From NCBI GenBank assembly GCA_029256105.1, contig JAQSYO010000007.1, positions 1-64,000 on the forward strand: a DNA stretch of 64,000 nucleotides, in the 5' to 3' direction. Shown here piece by piece: positions 55,087-64,000 of the stretch. Below the pieces are notes generated by a model. The model saw only the letters and a program-made list of their open reading frames with translations, searched no databases and was not told where the DNA came from. The position numbers and the translations under genes were made by a program. Position 1 is the first letter of the stretch; each line of letters starts with the position of its first letter. Source of the stretch: Herbinix sp. GTDB taxonomy: Bacteria > Bacillota > Clostridia > Lachnospirales > Lachnospiraceae.

Positions 55087-55451
55087 GATGTAAGGCGCAT
55101 GCCTTGACAAATTAAGGTATAAAATTTAGTATTAATTATAACGAGATATGTTTGATATATTTATTAGGAGATTATGTTTTGAATTGACATCAGAAATTCT
55201 TGTGCTAATTATATATGTATGGAATTGGCATTAGTCTTCTTGAGATAATTATATATTTATCCGGAAATTGCGTATTTTGTGTTTAACCTAACACGAATTG
55301 CAGTAAAACTCGCAATTTCTTATACTTACGAGGATAAGTTTATCACATTTATTCGAAAAATGGATAGTGGATATCCTTAAGATGATATAGAAATTAAGAA
55401 AGGATAAAGTATACAGAAACATTTATATAGTTTCAATATAAGGGATTTAAT

Positions 55452-56123
55452 ATGAAAATTATGATAGTAGAGGATGACCTAATAATCCGTGAAATGTTAG
55501 CTGAAATAATTGAAAAGTGGGGTTTTGCAACAGTACAGGTTGAGAACTTTTCCGAAGTATTGAAGACCTTTATCAAGGAAAATCCCAGCTTGGTTCTATT
55601 AGATATTAATTTGCCAGTATTTGATGGTTTTTATTGGTGCAGTAAAATCAGAGAGATATCGAAAACACCAATTATTTTTATATCTTCACGAAATACTCCG
55701 ATGGACATGGTAATGTCCATGAACATGGGGGGAGATGATTATATTCAAAAACCCTTCCATCCAGATGTTCTAATGGCAAAAATAAATGCATTGATTCGTA
55801 GAACCTATTCGTATTTGGACATCCAAACAAATGTTATTGAACATGAAGGAGTAGTGCTTAACCGCAATGACGGAGAAGTTTCTTATCAGGAGAATAGGAT
55901 GGAGCTTACGAATAATGAATTTAAGATTCTGACTATTTTAATGGAACAGAAAGGAATCATAGTAAGCCGAGAAAGAATAATAAGAAAGCTTTGGGAGAAT
56001 GAGAGCTTTGTGGATGATAATACGTTATCTGTGAATATTACAAGGCTTCGAAAAAAGTTTGATGATATGGGTAAATTTGATTTCATTATCACAAAGAAAG
56101 GGCAAGGGTATATAATACCATGA
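55452..56123 (+). CDS. BceR-like response regulator
   Basis: 223 residues. Receiver domain with acidic pair VEDD (~7-10), phosphoacceptor Asp in LVLLDINLP (~53), Ser/Thr ISSR and Lys in IQKPF; then an OmpR/PhoB winged helix (~125-223: NNEFKILTILMEQKGIIVSRERIIRKLW, TLSVNITRLRKK, GQGYIIP). Expected to activate the divergent ABC transporter genes. Overlaps the kinase gene start by 4 bases (ATGA). Confidence 0.93.
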   Translation: MKIMIVEDDLIIREMLAEIIEKWGFATVQVENFSEVLKTFIKENPSLVLLDINLPVFDGFYWCSKIREISKTPIIFISSRNTPMDMVMSMNMGGDDYIQKPFHPDVLMAKINALIRRTYSYLDIQTNVIEHEGVVLNRNDGEVSYQENRMELTNNEFKILTILMEQKGIIVSRERIIRKLWENESFVDDNTLSVNITRLRKKFDDMGKFDFIITKKGQGYIIP

Positions 56124-57145
56124 GTATGTTACTTTATATCAAGGATAAGGGTCAATTTCTTATATATTATGTTGTCTTAATGTTATTTGTATCAGCAATT
56201 ACGATGCTTTCTATGGAAGAGGGGCAATCCATTGAAAATACAATCTATATCAATTTTATCGGTTTTATTTTGACAATGATATATTTAATGACGAGCTATT
56301 ATCGTGAAAATGCATTTTATAAAGAAATAAAAGATATTACGGAACAAGAGATGAATGATAACCTTTACATAAGAATAAAGCCGAATAATTCTATGCAAAA
56401 ATTATATTTGGATTTATACAGTTCACTCCAGAAAGGCTTCAGTTTACAACTCCAAAAACTACAGGATGAAAGAAAGGACCATCAGGATTTTATTCTATCG
56501 TGGATTCATGAGGTAAAGCTCCCAATAGCAGCAAGTCGCCTTGTTATTGAAAATAGTAGTGGCAAGACAGTAGATTATATAATAGATAAATTAGAGGATG
56601 AGCTGAGTAGGATTGATAATTATGTAGAACAGGCGCTTTATTATTCCAGAATAGATTCATTTTCCAATGATTATTTCATAACAGAAGTGGAACTAAATCA
56701 GCTAATTAAGAATTGCATTAAGAAGCATGCAAAGCTTTTTATCAATAAGCATATTAGTTTTCAACTGTTTGAAGAAATGCAATATTGTAATAGTGATATG
56801 AAATGGTTAATGTATATTCTGGATCAATTGGTATCAAATTCCCTGAAATATACAAAAGATGGTGGCACAATCAACTTTGAATTTGAAGAGGACCAAATGG
56901 AGAAACGGATACTTATAGTAGATACCGGTGTTGGCATTGCCAATGAGGATATCAATAGAGTATTTGAGAAGGGATTTACCGGTTCTAATGGACGAAATTA
57001 TTCTAAATCCACAGGAATGGGATTATATCTTGCAAAGCAGATGGCAATCAAATTGGGACATGAATTATCAATTCAATCGGAGAAAAATGCATTTACTAAG
57101 GTAACCATACATTTCCCAAAGACAAGAACCTATCTTAATTTTTAA
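56120..57145 (+). CDS. BceS-like intramembrane-sensing histidine kinase
   Basis: 341 residues. Two closely spaced membrane spans (~10-30 and ~40-60) with almost no extracellular loop, so it cannot sense peptide alone and relies on the BceAB-type transporter. HisKA-like H-box FILSWIHEVKLPIAA with phosphoacceptor His (~residue 130), then N box (QLVSNSLKYTKDGG), DTGVGI and GLYLAKQMA ATP-binding motifs. Translationally coupled to the response regulator gene. Complete and intact. Confidence 0.93.
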   Translation: MSMLLYIKDKGQFLIYYVVLMLFVSAITMLSMEEGQSIENTIYINFIGFILTMIYLMTSYYRENAFYKEIKDITEQEMNDNLYIRIKPNNSMQKLYLDLYSSLQKGFSLQLQKLQDERKDHQDFILSWIHEVKLPIAASRLVIENSSGKTVDYIIDKLEDELSRIDNYVEQALYYSRIDSFSNDYFITEVELNQLIKNCIKKHAKLFINKHISFQLFEEMQYCNSDMKWLMYILDQLVSNSLKYTKDGGTINFEFEEDQMEKRILIVDTGVGIANEDINRVFEKGFTGSNGRNYSKSTGMGLYLAKQMAIKLGHELSIQSEKNAFTKVTIHFPKTRTYLNF

Positions 57146-57424
57146 TTGATTTTACATGTACTTTTAATAGTTTTCTAATTTATTCCATGAGAATTTATTG
57201 CATAATATTTCATGACCAAGACTTCTTTTGAAGGACCATTTTTACCAGTCCATAGAATATAGCTACAGTAACAATTTGGTTCTAGAAGCGATCGATGATA
57301 TGATTCAATTAATAAACAGCAGTAAACTGACAAGTAATAAATTTTGAGACTATAGATCATAGACATTCATTTAAGAATATGAATTAGGCTAAACTCTATG
57401 TATAAAACGGAAGGAGGGATATCT

Positions 57425-57619
57425 ATGGAGAAATGGGAATACACAACAATAAAAGTTCAACTTAAAGGAATGCAGGGAGGTATATTGGAAGTTGAAGACT
57501 TTGACCATCAACTCAATCAACACGGAGAACAAGGGTGGGAATTAGTATCTTGCTTTTCTACGAGTGGGGGAGCAGGATATGGTAGAGAAGCAATAGCTGT
57601 TTTTAAAAGACGAAAATGA
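57425..57619 (+). CDS. DUF4177 domain protein
   Basis: 64 residues. MEKWEYTTIKVQLKGMQGG, then LNQHGEQGWELVSCFSTSGGAGYGREAIAVFKRRK: the W-E-Y start, L-N-x-x-G-x-x-G-W-E-L-V core and F-K-R end are the DUF4177 pattern. Small single-domain cytoplasmic protein, unknown role. AAGGAGG sits 7-10 bases before the ATG. Confidence 0.85.
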   Translation: MEKWEYTTIKVQLKGMQGGILEVEDFDHQLNQHGEQGWELVSCFSTSGGAGYGREAIAVFKRRK

Positions 57620-57652
57620 TTTGGAATGAAATAAAACAATAAATTATTACAT

Positions 57653-57705
57653 GGACGGCTCAGTTAAATACATTGAAAAGTATTTTTCTGAAGCAGTCCT
57701 TTTTT
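57653..57705 (+). terminator. terminator after the DUF4177 gene
   Basis: GGACGGCTCAG (57653-57663) pairs imperfectly with CTGAAGCAGTCC (57688-57699), inner AAATAC/GTATTT stem, then TTTTTT. Confidence 0.8.
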
Positions 57706-57820
57706 CAATGTCAAACTTGACGGTGACTTTGGTGAGTGCTAGAATAAGAATTGCTTTTTAAATCGATTTCGATACTTACTGTAATGGCACAGTATTGAAT
57801 ATAATACTGGGGGTTTTGCT

Positions 57821-59527
57821 TTGAAGAAAGTGCTTACCTATTTAAGACCATATATTGCACGAATGACGTTTGGATTTACCATTAAAGTATTAGGAACCTT
57901 TATGGATTTGGGATTACCCTGGGTATTAGCCTATATTATTGATGATGTGATTCCACTCAAGGAAGTTTCGCTCATTCTATGGTGGGGTGTGGTGATGATT
58001 ATCCTATCCGTGGGAGCCAGAAGCTTTAATATTATAGCAAATCGTATGGCTGCCAGAGTTGCTCGTAATACAATTGAGAATCTTCGACATGATTTATTTG
58101 AGAAAATTTTAAGTCTATCCGGTAACCAGCTGGACTATTTTTCCGTGCCTTCCTTAGAAGCTCGAATGACCTCGGATACTTATAATATACATAACATGAT
58201 TGGCATGATGCAACGTATGGGTGTACGCGCACCAATCATCTTAATTGGCGGAATCATAATTACAAGCACATTAGAACCAGTGCTAACTTTAGTCCTGGTG
58301 GGTGTACTTCCATTTCTAGCATTTGTTGTTTATCTTGTCTCTAAAAAAGGAATTCCTCTCTATTCCGGATTGCAGACTTCTGTGGATCGTATGGTGCGGG
58401 TGGTTCGGGAAAATATCACCGGCATCCGAGTTATTAAAGCTTTGTCTAAAACCCAGTATGAGAAAAACCGCTTCTCTGTGATTAATACTGAGGTGGTGGA
58501 GAAGGAACTCAAAGCAGGCACTACAATGGCAATCACAAATCCCATCATGAATTTATTATTAAATATTGGACTGACTTTAGTCGTTGTTGTAGGTGCCTTT
58601 CGTGTAAATAGCGGTGCCTCCGAACCGGGTAAGATAGTGGCATTTCTATCTTATTTTGCGATTATGCTTCAAGCAGTAATGGCAATTACAAGAATCTTTG
58701 TTATGTACTCAAAAGCAAGTGCTTCTGCGACTCGTATCGCTGAGGTTTTAGATGTGAAGGAAGATTTAAAAGTTAGGGAAGAACAAAATTGTTCGAAAGA
58801 AAAGGTAAATCATATTGAATTTCATCATGTTAGCTTCTCCTATACCAAGGAGCCTTGTATTATCGATATGAATTTTGGAATTAAGAAGGGTGGTAGTCTT
58901 GGAATTATAGGTTCTACCGGTTCTGGAAAGACGACCTTAATTAACCTCTTAATGCGGTTTTATGATCTCACAGAAGGAAGTATAACGATAGATGGCAGTG
59001 ATATTCGTAGTATAGAAAAGCAGGAATTGCGTAAGAAGTTTGGTGTGGTATTTCAAAACGATGTTCTTTTTGCGGATAAAGTGAGTGAAAACATTAGCAT
59101 CGGAAGAGAATTACCGATGGAACGTATTCAAGAATCTGCAGAGCACGCCCAAGCAGATGCATTTATTGAAGAGTTGGATCAAAAGCTTGATTTTCGGCTT
59201 GCCATAAAAGGTAGTAATTTAAGTGGAGGTCAAAAGCAGAGATTATTGGTTGCTAGAGCACTCGCTGGAAAACCGGAGATTCTAATTCTTGATGACTCTT
59301 CCAGTGCACTGGATTATAAGACGGATTCCCTGCTTCGTAAGGCTATTCGTGAAAATTATGAGGGGACTACCACAATTGTAATTGCACAGAGAATAAGTTC
59401 AGTAATGAAGTTGGATCATATTCTGGTAATTGAAGACGGACAGATGGCAGGTTACGGAACGCACGAGGTATTATTAAACTCCTGCGAGGTTTACCAGGAA
59501 ATCTACCAGTCACAATTGATGTCATAA
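57821..59527 (+). CDS. ABC exporter subunit with degenerate catalytic site (heterodimer part 1)
   Basis: 568 residues beginning at an unusual TTG codon (57821), with GGGGG 6-10 bases before it. Six membrane spans (~1-310) then an ATPase: Walker A GSTGSGKTT, signature LSGGQKQR, Walker B LILDDSSSALD, where the catalytic Glu is Asp. That Asp marks the degenerate site of heterodimeric multidrug exporters such as BmrCD or TM287/288. It pairs with the gene 12 bases downstream. Substrate is unknown; drug or lipid export is typical. Confidence 0.9.
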   Translation: MKKVLTYLRPYIARMTFGFTIKVLGTFMDLGLPWVLAYIIDDVIPLKEVSLILWWGVVMIILSVGARSFNIIANRMAARVARNTIENLRHDLFEKILSLSGNQLDYFSVPSLEARMTSDTYNIHNMIGMMQRMGVRAPIILIGGIIITSTLEPVLTLVLVGVLPFLAFVVYLVSKKGIPLYSGLQTSVDRMVRVVRENITGIRVIKALSKTQYEKNRFSVINTEVVEKELKAGTTMAITNPIMNLLLNIGLTLVVVVGAFRVNSGASEPGKIVAFLSYFAIMLQAVMAITRIFVMYSKASASATRIAEVLDVKEDLKVREEQNCSKEKVNHIEFHHVSFSYTKEPCIIDMNFGIKKGGSLGIIGSTGSGKTTLINLLMRFYDLTEGSITIDGSDIRSIEKQELRKKFGVVFQNDVLFADKVSENISIGRELPMERIQESAEHAQADAFIEELDQKLDFRLAIKGSNLSGGQKQRLLVARALAGKPEILILDDSSSALDYKTDSLLRKAIRENYEGTTTIVIAQRISSVMKLDHILVIEDGQMAGYGTHEVLLNSCEVYQEIYQSQLMS

Positions 59528-59539
59528 AGGAGGTACGAT

Positions 59540-61327
59540 ATGGCAACGAATACAGGAAGACCTAAAATAAGTGAAAAGACAGAGAAACCCAAGGATACCA
59601 AATATGTATTACGTCGTCTTTGGAAGTATTTCTATCATTATAAATGGATGCTAGCCTTGGCAATTATACTTACAATCGCAAGCAATCTATTTGCACTATT
59701 AGGACCAATGCTTTCTGGTTATGCCATTGATGCAATTCAACCTGGTAAGGGGTTGGTTGTATTTCAGAAGGTATTTTATTATGCGGGCTGGATGATTGTA
59801 TTCTACATTATATCCTCAATTTTATCCTATATTTTGTCCATTCTTATGATCCATCTGAGCCAGAAAATAGTTCGAAAAATGCGTGAGGATGTATTTACAA
59901 AACTTGTAGATCTACCAGTGGGGTACTTTGATCGTAATCAAGCCGGTGATATTATCAGCAGAATATCCTATGATATTGATACCGTGAACACCTCACTCTC
60001 TACTGATGTAGTACAAATATTTGCCAGCGTGATCGCTGTTGTGGGTTCCTTAATTATGATGATTGTTATATCACCACAATTAGTCCTCGTAATGCTGGTT
60101 ACGATACCGCTTTCTATTTTTTACACTCGCTATATGTCAAAGAAGGTACGTCCATTATTTCGCAGACGATCCTCAAAACTTGGAGAATTAAATGGCTTTG
60201 TTGAGGAAATGGTATCTGGGCAAAAGACAATCAAGGCTTATGCAGCAGAGAATTCGATTATGAAGCGATTTGACCGTCTTAATGAGGAGACGGTAGAGGC
60301 TTATTATAAAGCAGAGTATTATGGGAGTATGACCGGTCCGACAGTCAATTTTATTAATAATTTATCACTTTCCCTAATTACGGTATTTGGGGCGATTCTT
60401 TATCTTTATGGACAAATGACACTTGGCAATATATCCTCCTTTGTGCAATACAGTAGAAAATTTTCAGGTCCGATTAACGAAGCTGCGAACATCATTAGTG
60501 AGTTGCAATCAGCTGCTGCGGCAGCAGAACGAGTATTTAAGCTCATGGATGAACAACCGGAGCCTGCGGATAAGGAGGATGCGGAGGAACTATCAGAGGT
60601 AAAAGGTGATGTAATAGTACAAGAGGTTTCCTTTGGTTATCTTCCGGAGAAGACCATCATTAAAAAGCTGTATCTTCATGCTAAGCCTGGTAGTTTAACT
60701 GCCATCGTCGGACCGACGGGTGCGGGTAAGACAACAATTATAAATCTGTTAATGCGTTTTTATGAAGTATGGGAGGGTAACATCTTTGTCGATGGGAAAG
60801 AAACTAGAGATTTAACAAGAAAAAGTATTCGGAAAGCCTATGCCATGGTTCTTCAGGACACTTGGATGTTCCAAGGAACTATTTTTGAAAACATTGCCTA
60901 TGGTAAAGAAAATGCCACCATGGAAGAAGTAGTGGCAGCAGCTAAAATGACTGGAATGCATTCCTATATCAAAAGGTTACCCCAAGGTTATGATACTATT
61001 GTAAATGAGGACGGATTAAATATCTCAAAGGGTCAGAAGCAGCTACTCACCATTGCTCGTGCGATGTTACTGGAGGCTAAAATGTTAATTCTGGATGAAG
61101 CCACCTCCAACGTTGACACAAGAACGGAGATTAAGATTCAGAAAGCAATGCGGAAACTGATGGAGGAGAAAACTTGCTTCGTCATTGCTCATCGATTGTC
61201 CACCATTCAAGGTGCAGACAATATTCTTGTAGTAGATCAAGGTAATGTCGTAGAACAGGGGAACCATAAGGAATTGATGGGGAAACAGGGATTTTATTAT
61301 CGACTGTATAATTCTCAATTCGAGTAG
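59540..61327 (+). CDS. ABC exporter subunit with canonical catalytic Glu (heterodimer part 2)
   Basis: 595 residues. Membrane domain (~30-330), ATPase with Walker A GPTGAGKTT, signature ISKGQKQ (altered from LSGGQ), Walker B LILDEATSNVD with intact Glu, switch His in IAHRLST. Because the altered signature lies opposite the Asp-bearing Walker site of the partner, both deviations fall in one composite ATP site, leaving one active site. AAAGGAGG upstream. Confidence 0.92.
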   Translation: MATNTGRPKISEKTEKPKDTKYVLRRLWKYFYHYKWMLALAIILTIASNLFALLGPMLSGYAIDAIQPGKGLVVFQKVFYYAGWMIVFYIISSILSYILSILMIHLSQKIVRKMREDVFTKLVDLPVGYFDRNQAGDIISRISYDIDTVNTSLSTDVVQIFASVIAVVGSLIMMIVISPQLVLVMLVTIPLSIFYTRYMSKKVRPLFRRRSSKLGELNGFVEEMVSGQKTIKAYAAENSIMKRFDRLNEETVEAYYKAEYYGSMTGPTVNFINNLSLSLITVFGAILYLYGQMTLGNISSFVQYSRKFSGPINEAANIISELQSAAAAAERVFKLMDEQPEPADKEDAEELSEVKGDVIVQEVSFGYLPEKTIIKKLYLHAKPGSLTAIVGPTGAGKTTIINLLMRFYEVWEGNIFVDGKETRDLTRKSIRKAYAMVLQDTWMFQGTIFENIAYGKENATMEEVVAAAKMTGMHSYIKRLPQGYDTIVNEDGLNISKGQKQLLTIARAMLLEAKMLILDEATSNVDTRTEIKIQKAMRKLMEEKTCFVIAHRLSTIQGADNILVVDQGNVVEQGNHKELMGKQGFYYRLYNSQFE

Positions 61328-61474
61328 TTTTATTTGCTTATTCGTAGGGTAGTAAGTTCTTTGAATTAGTAAAATTATTATGTACTTTTATTATTTCTCA
61401 TATCAATAATATGGAATATATGATACGATAGGATTTATTGTACGGAAGAATAAATATTCTATGGGGGTAAGGGT

Positions 61475-62350
61475 ATGGGATTAAACAACAAGAGTTTACA
61501 TGTAATTACGGGATTGATTATAGTTCTGGGTATTGTAGCTTCCTTAACAGGTTTGTTGTATATTAATGATGGGCAAGCATATGATTTCGTAAATCAGTAT
61601 GGAGATATAGTTAAAATTTATGGAAATGGTTTATATGCAAATGATTCATTTTTTATGGCTCCAATTTTTCGAGGTGCAGATTTAACCATTATTGTTATAG
61701 CGATTCCGATGTTGATTTTAGCTCTTTTTATGGATAGGAAAAAGAAGACGGTGAAGAGTCGTTTTTTTTTAATATCAGTAATAGCTGTATTTACTTATTA
61801 TTCAGCAAGTATCGCATTTGGAGTTACCTATAATATATTGCACCTAGTTTATATTGCATTCTTTTCTGTCAGTTTGTTTGGATTGATTATTGCTATCGGG
61901 AGTCTGGACCGGGAAAAGTTAAAAGAGAGATTGACTGGAGCATTACCCTACAAAGGCTTTCATATCTTTCTGACACTATCAGGAGTAGTATTAATAGTAG
62001 CTTGGATACCTGATATTCTCCAATCCTTAATAGCGGGTCGTCCTTTAGCATTAATTGAAATATATACTACTTCGGTTACGAATGTGCTTGATATGGCTAT
62101 CATAGGTCCAGTAGCACTTATTAGTATCTACCAGTTAAAAAAGCGAAGCGGTTTGGGATATATTTTACTTGGTATTTTATTTACTGTTTGTATAACAATC
62201 GGTGTAATGGTTCCAATACAGTCAGCGTTTCAGATTGCAGCAGGAATAGATATTCCACTACCTGTCTTAATAACAAAGGTAGCAAGTTTTGTATTGTTAT
62301 CATTGTTCGCATTATATTTAGAAATAAGTTTATTTCGGTCAATCAAATAA
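61475..62350 (+). CDS. polytopic membrane protein, unrecognised
   Basis: 291 residues with about eight hydrophobic spans; a short outside loop after span 1 (GDIVKIYGNGLYANDSFFMAPIFRGAD), then tightly packed helices; a charged cytoplasmic LDREKLKERL; ends ALYLEISLFRSIK. No motif I recognise. Own ribosome site (TGGGGGTAAGG) 148 bases after the exporter genes, so it may be separate. Could be a channel, transporter or sensor. Confidence 0.65.
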   Translation: MGLNNKSLHVITGLIIVLGIVASLTGLLYINDGQAYDFVNQYGDIVKIYGNGLYANDSFFMAPIFRGADLTIIVIAIPMLILALFMDRKKKTVKSRFFLISVIAVFTYYSASIAFGVTYNILHLVYIAFFSVSLFGLIIAIGSLDREKLKERLTGALPYKGFHIFLTLSGVVLIVAWIPDILQSLIAGRPLALIEIYTTSVTNVLDMAIIGPVALISIYQLKKRSGLGYILLGILFTVCITIGVMVPIQSAFQIAAGIDIPLPVLITKVASFVLLSLFALYLEISLFRSIK

Positions 62351-62354
62351 ATAT

Positions 62355-62392
62355 AAATCCCGCATTTCAAGAAATAGAAGTGCGGGATTTAT
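62355..62392. terminator. terminator between convergent genes
   Basis: AAATCCCGCA (62355-62364) pairs perfectly with TGCGGGATTT (62381-62390), with an additional TTC/GAA extension. Weak T run on either side. Confidence 0.75.
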
Positions 62393-62464
62393 AGCACATG
62401 ATTCAAAAATGTCTGCGAAGTGACATATTTGAATATCTTTAAAAGTTATATTATACATATAACT

Positions 62465-62908
62465 TTATTCTAAATCCATTAATACCTCGATAGTCTGCGC
62501 CGCGTCCCGAATAAAGATGGGGCACAAACTATCCCATAAACCATTTTCCTTTATGTAAGTTAATCCATCTGGAGTACTCAAATCATGTTTTAGTAAATCT
62601 TTACAGTTAATAGAACCGTGAATTTCATTAAATTTATCAGTAAATTCTTTAACTAATTGAAAACACTTTTCCTTCGAAGTATTATCTTCGGGTAGATATT
62701 TTCCGTATTTTAGACCAATCAACATATAAGCACCGGTTACGGCTCCACAGGTTTCCGCCATCCGTCCCATTCCACTTCCAAAAGGGCCGGCAATCCTTAG
62801 CGCAGTTTCCTTATCCAATCCCAGTTGTTCGCTATACGTCGAGAAAATTGCTTGTGAGCAGTTAAAACCACTATTAAAACATTGAACTGCATTATCAGCT
62901 TTACTCAT
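62465..62908 (-). CDS. C_GCAxxG_C_C family protein
   Basis: 147 residues. The family signature is complete: NCSQAIFSTYSEQLG (first Cys), GPFGSGMGRMAETCGAVTGAYMLIG (C-G-A-x-x-G) and later NCKDLL and LCPIFI Cys residues. The conserved Cys suggest a redox or metal-binding protein, perhaps linked to electron-transfer enzymes; no experimental function is known to me. AAGGAGG before the ATG. Ends facing the polytopic membrane gene. Confidence 0.85.
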   Translation of the reverse strand: MSKADNAVQCFNSGFNCSQAIFSTYSEQLGLDKETALRIAGPFGSGMGRMAETCGAVTGAYMLIGLKYGKYLPEDNTSKEKCFQLVKEFTDKFNEIHGSINCKDLLKHDLSTPDGLTYIKENGLWDSLCPIFIRDAAQTIEVLMDLE

Positions 62909-63069
62909 AGAATACTCCTCCTTTTTCTGTAACGTTATTTAATGCATATGCCAAATAATATTGAAAATGATTGTAGCACTAACATTATGTAAGTGCAAGA
63001 AATAAATTACATGATTTGCCATTGTATAAAATGATGTGACACTTTTGCATATAAGATATGAAATTCCTA

Positions 63070-63098
63070 TTGACAAGATTTAATTAAATAGCTATACT
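63070..63098 (+). promoter_or_regulatory. sigma-A promoter of tyrS
   Basis: TTGACA (63070-63075), 17-base spacer, TATACT (63093-63098). Start predicted near 63105, the beginning of the T-box leader. Confidence 0.85.
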
Positions 63099-63104
63099 AG
63101 CGTT

Positions 63105-63463
63105 CAAATAAAGAAAAAGCGATGATAAGAACAAGTAAGAATGCAAACTTTTTTACAGAAAGCGACCGTTTGATGAGAGGTGCAAAAAGTTAATTCTGAA
63201 TACATCTTTGAGCTTCACACCGAACAGAGAAATCTAAGTAGGCTGTTGACGGCCCCCTGCACCCGTTATCGTGCTAGAGTATAACCGATATGTAGAATTG
63301 TATCTGTTTCCCATTGCTAACATTTTAAAGATGGGTTACTATGATTAGGTTCAAAGGATAGCGACGTACTCAAAGAGGTTAGCTATGCAAATAGCTGATA
63401 AATATGAGGTGGTACCGCGAGAGTATTCCCGCCCTCTAAGCAATTAGAGGTGCGGGTTTTTTT
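63105..63463 (+). promoter_or_regulatory. T-box leader of tyrS, tyrosine specifier
   Basis: Stem I elements include the AGCGATGATAAGAACAAGTA start and CAGAAAGCGACCG, then the specifier loop CTGAATACATC in which TAC (63201-63203) codes tyrosine. The T-box core GAGGTGGTACCGCGA is at 63406-63420. It binds uncharged tRNA-Tyr, whose acceptor end pairs with the core and stabilises the antiterminator. The specifier matches the downstream gene. Confidence 0.92.
63428..63463 (+). terminator. T-box terminator
   Basis: CCCGCCCTCTAA (63428-63439) pairs with TTAGAGGTGCGGG (63444-63456), then seven T. Forms when tRNA-Tyr is charged. Confidence 0.92.
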
Positions 63464-63493
63464 GATTCAAAAAATTATAAAAGGAGAATGAAA

Positions 63494-64000
63494 ATGATGA
63501 AAGATATCAATGTAGAAGAACAGATTAAGATGATACGAAAAGGAGCAGCCGAGGTAATATCGGAGGAAGAACTAAGAGGTAAGCTTCAAGAAGCAAAGAA
63601 GGTGGGAAGACCGCTGATTGTAAAGCTTGGGCTTGATCCTAGTGCACCTGACATTCATCTAGGGCATACGGTAGTACTGCGTAAGATCAAACAACTTCAA
63701 GACCTTGGTCACCATGCAGTTATTATCATAGGAGATTTTACCGGTAAAATCGGTGATCCCACCGGTAAATCCAAGACACGAAAACCCCTGACAGAGGAAC
63801 AGGTTCTTCAGAATGCTACGACCTATACCGAACAGATATTTAAAATAATTGACCCAAATAAAACTACGGTACGTTTTAACAGCGAATGGCTGTCAAAGCT
63901 TCACTTTGAAGAGGTAATCCAATTAGCTGCAAGTACAACGGTAGCCAGACTACTGGAACGGGATGATTTTCAAAGTCGTTTCAAACGAAATGAGCCAATT
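63494..64000 (+). CDS. tyrS: tyrosyl-tRNA synthetase, N-terminal part (runs off the window)
   Basis: 169 codons visible. Class I motifs: [21 protein letters not shown] (HIGH-type HLGH near residue 58) and [19 protein letters not shown], which is diagnostic of the TyrZ-like bacterial tyrosyl-tRNA synthetases; the KMSKS loop and S4 domain lie beyond the window. AAGGAG before ATG 63494; a second ATG follows at once. Controlled by the preceding T-box. Confidence 0.93.
   Translation, partial: MMKDINVEEQIKMIRKGAAEVISEEELRGKLQEAKKVGRPLIVKLGLDPSAPDIHLGHTVVLRKIKQLQDLGHHAVIIIGDFTGKIGDPTGKSKTRKPLTEEQVLQNATTYTEQIFKIIDPNKTTVRFNSEWLSKLHFEEVIQLAASTTVARLLERDDFQSRFKRNEPI

Overview
The window is AT-rich chromosomal DNA from a Gram-positive anaerobe. 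Strong AGGAGG ribosome sites, a Tyr T-box leader, a Bce-type peptide-resistance module, GH65 phosphorylases with a beta-phosphoglucomutase, a secreted GH18 chitinase and an acyl-CoA dehydratase activase fusion all point to a Lachnospiraceae clostridium. The gene mix resembles plant- and chitin-degrading species such as Lachnoclostridium phytofermentans, but that assignment is from family knowledge and was not searched. I see no rRNA, tRNA, CRISPR array, insertion sequence or prophage.

Layout. 1-1.7 kb: a cut-off fucose isomerase-like gene and two small membrane proteins. 2-6.5 kb: two homocysteine methyltransferases, one fused to methylenetetrahydrofolate reductase and one a short MetH. 6.7-9.2 kb: a DUF2975/Xre/DUF4153-like membrane and regulator cluster. 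9.4-11.4 kb: two family 2 glycosyltransferases. 11.4-13.5 kb: ilvN and ilvC with elaborate leaders. 14-16.1 kb: an isolated dGTPase-like HD hydrolase with an unrecognised partner. 16.2-19.8 kb: larE and a GGDEF/HD-GYP sensor. 20-22 kb: an Lsa/CplR-like ABC-F resistance gene behind an attenuator. 22.5-25.3 kb: YdcF/SanA, isochorismatase, LURP-one, YwbE and small proteins. 25.5-30.1 kb: a DEAD-box helicase, chitinase and a Big2-domain protein.

30.6-46.2 kb is the most coherent block. It holds a surface PKTG protein, a sugar-binding lipoprotein, two permeases, two GH65 phosphorylases, a LacI regulator, beta-phosphoglucomutase, a membrane-anchored beta-helix hydrolase, a discoidin protein and a chemoreceptor. 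It reads as a system for sensing, importing and phosphorolytically splitting an alpha-linked glucoside. Four copies of one palindrome (consensus about AGTTTAACGTTAAACT) tie both halves to the LacI repressor; one copy lies inside a GH65 gene.

46.6-64 kb: DegV, the giant activase fusion, a divergent BceAB/BceRS module with a matching palindromic operator, DUF4177, a heterodimeric ABC exporter with one degenerate ATP site, a membrane protein, a C_GCAxxG_C_C protein, and the start of tyrS behind a T-box.

The most unusual non-coding structure is the 250-base ilvC leader. It carries eight consecutive mini-hairpins, each pairing a Shine-Dalgarno-like GGAGG arm with a CCTCC-like arm, before the true ribosome site. 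Weaker relatives precede metH and the discoidin gene.
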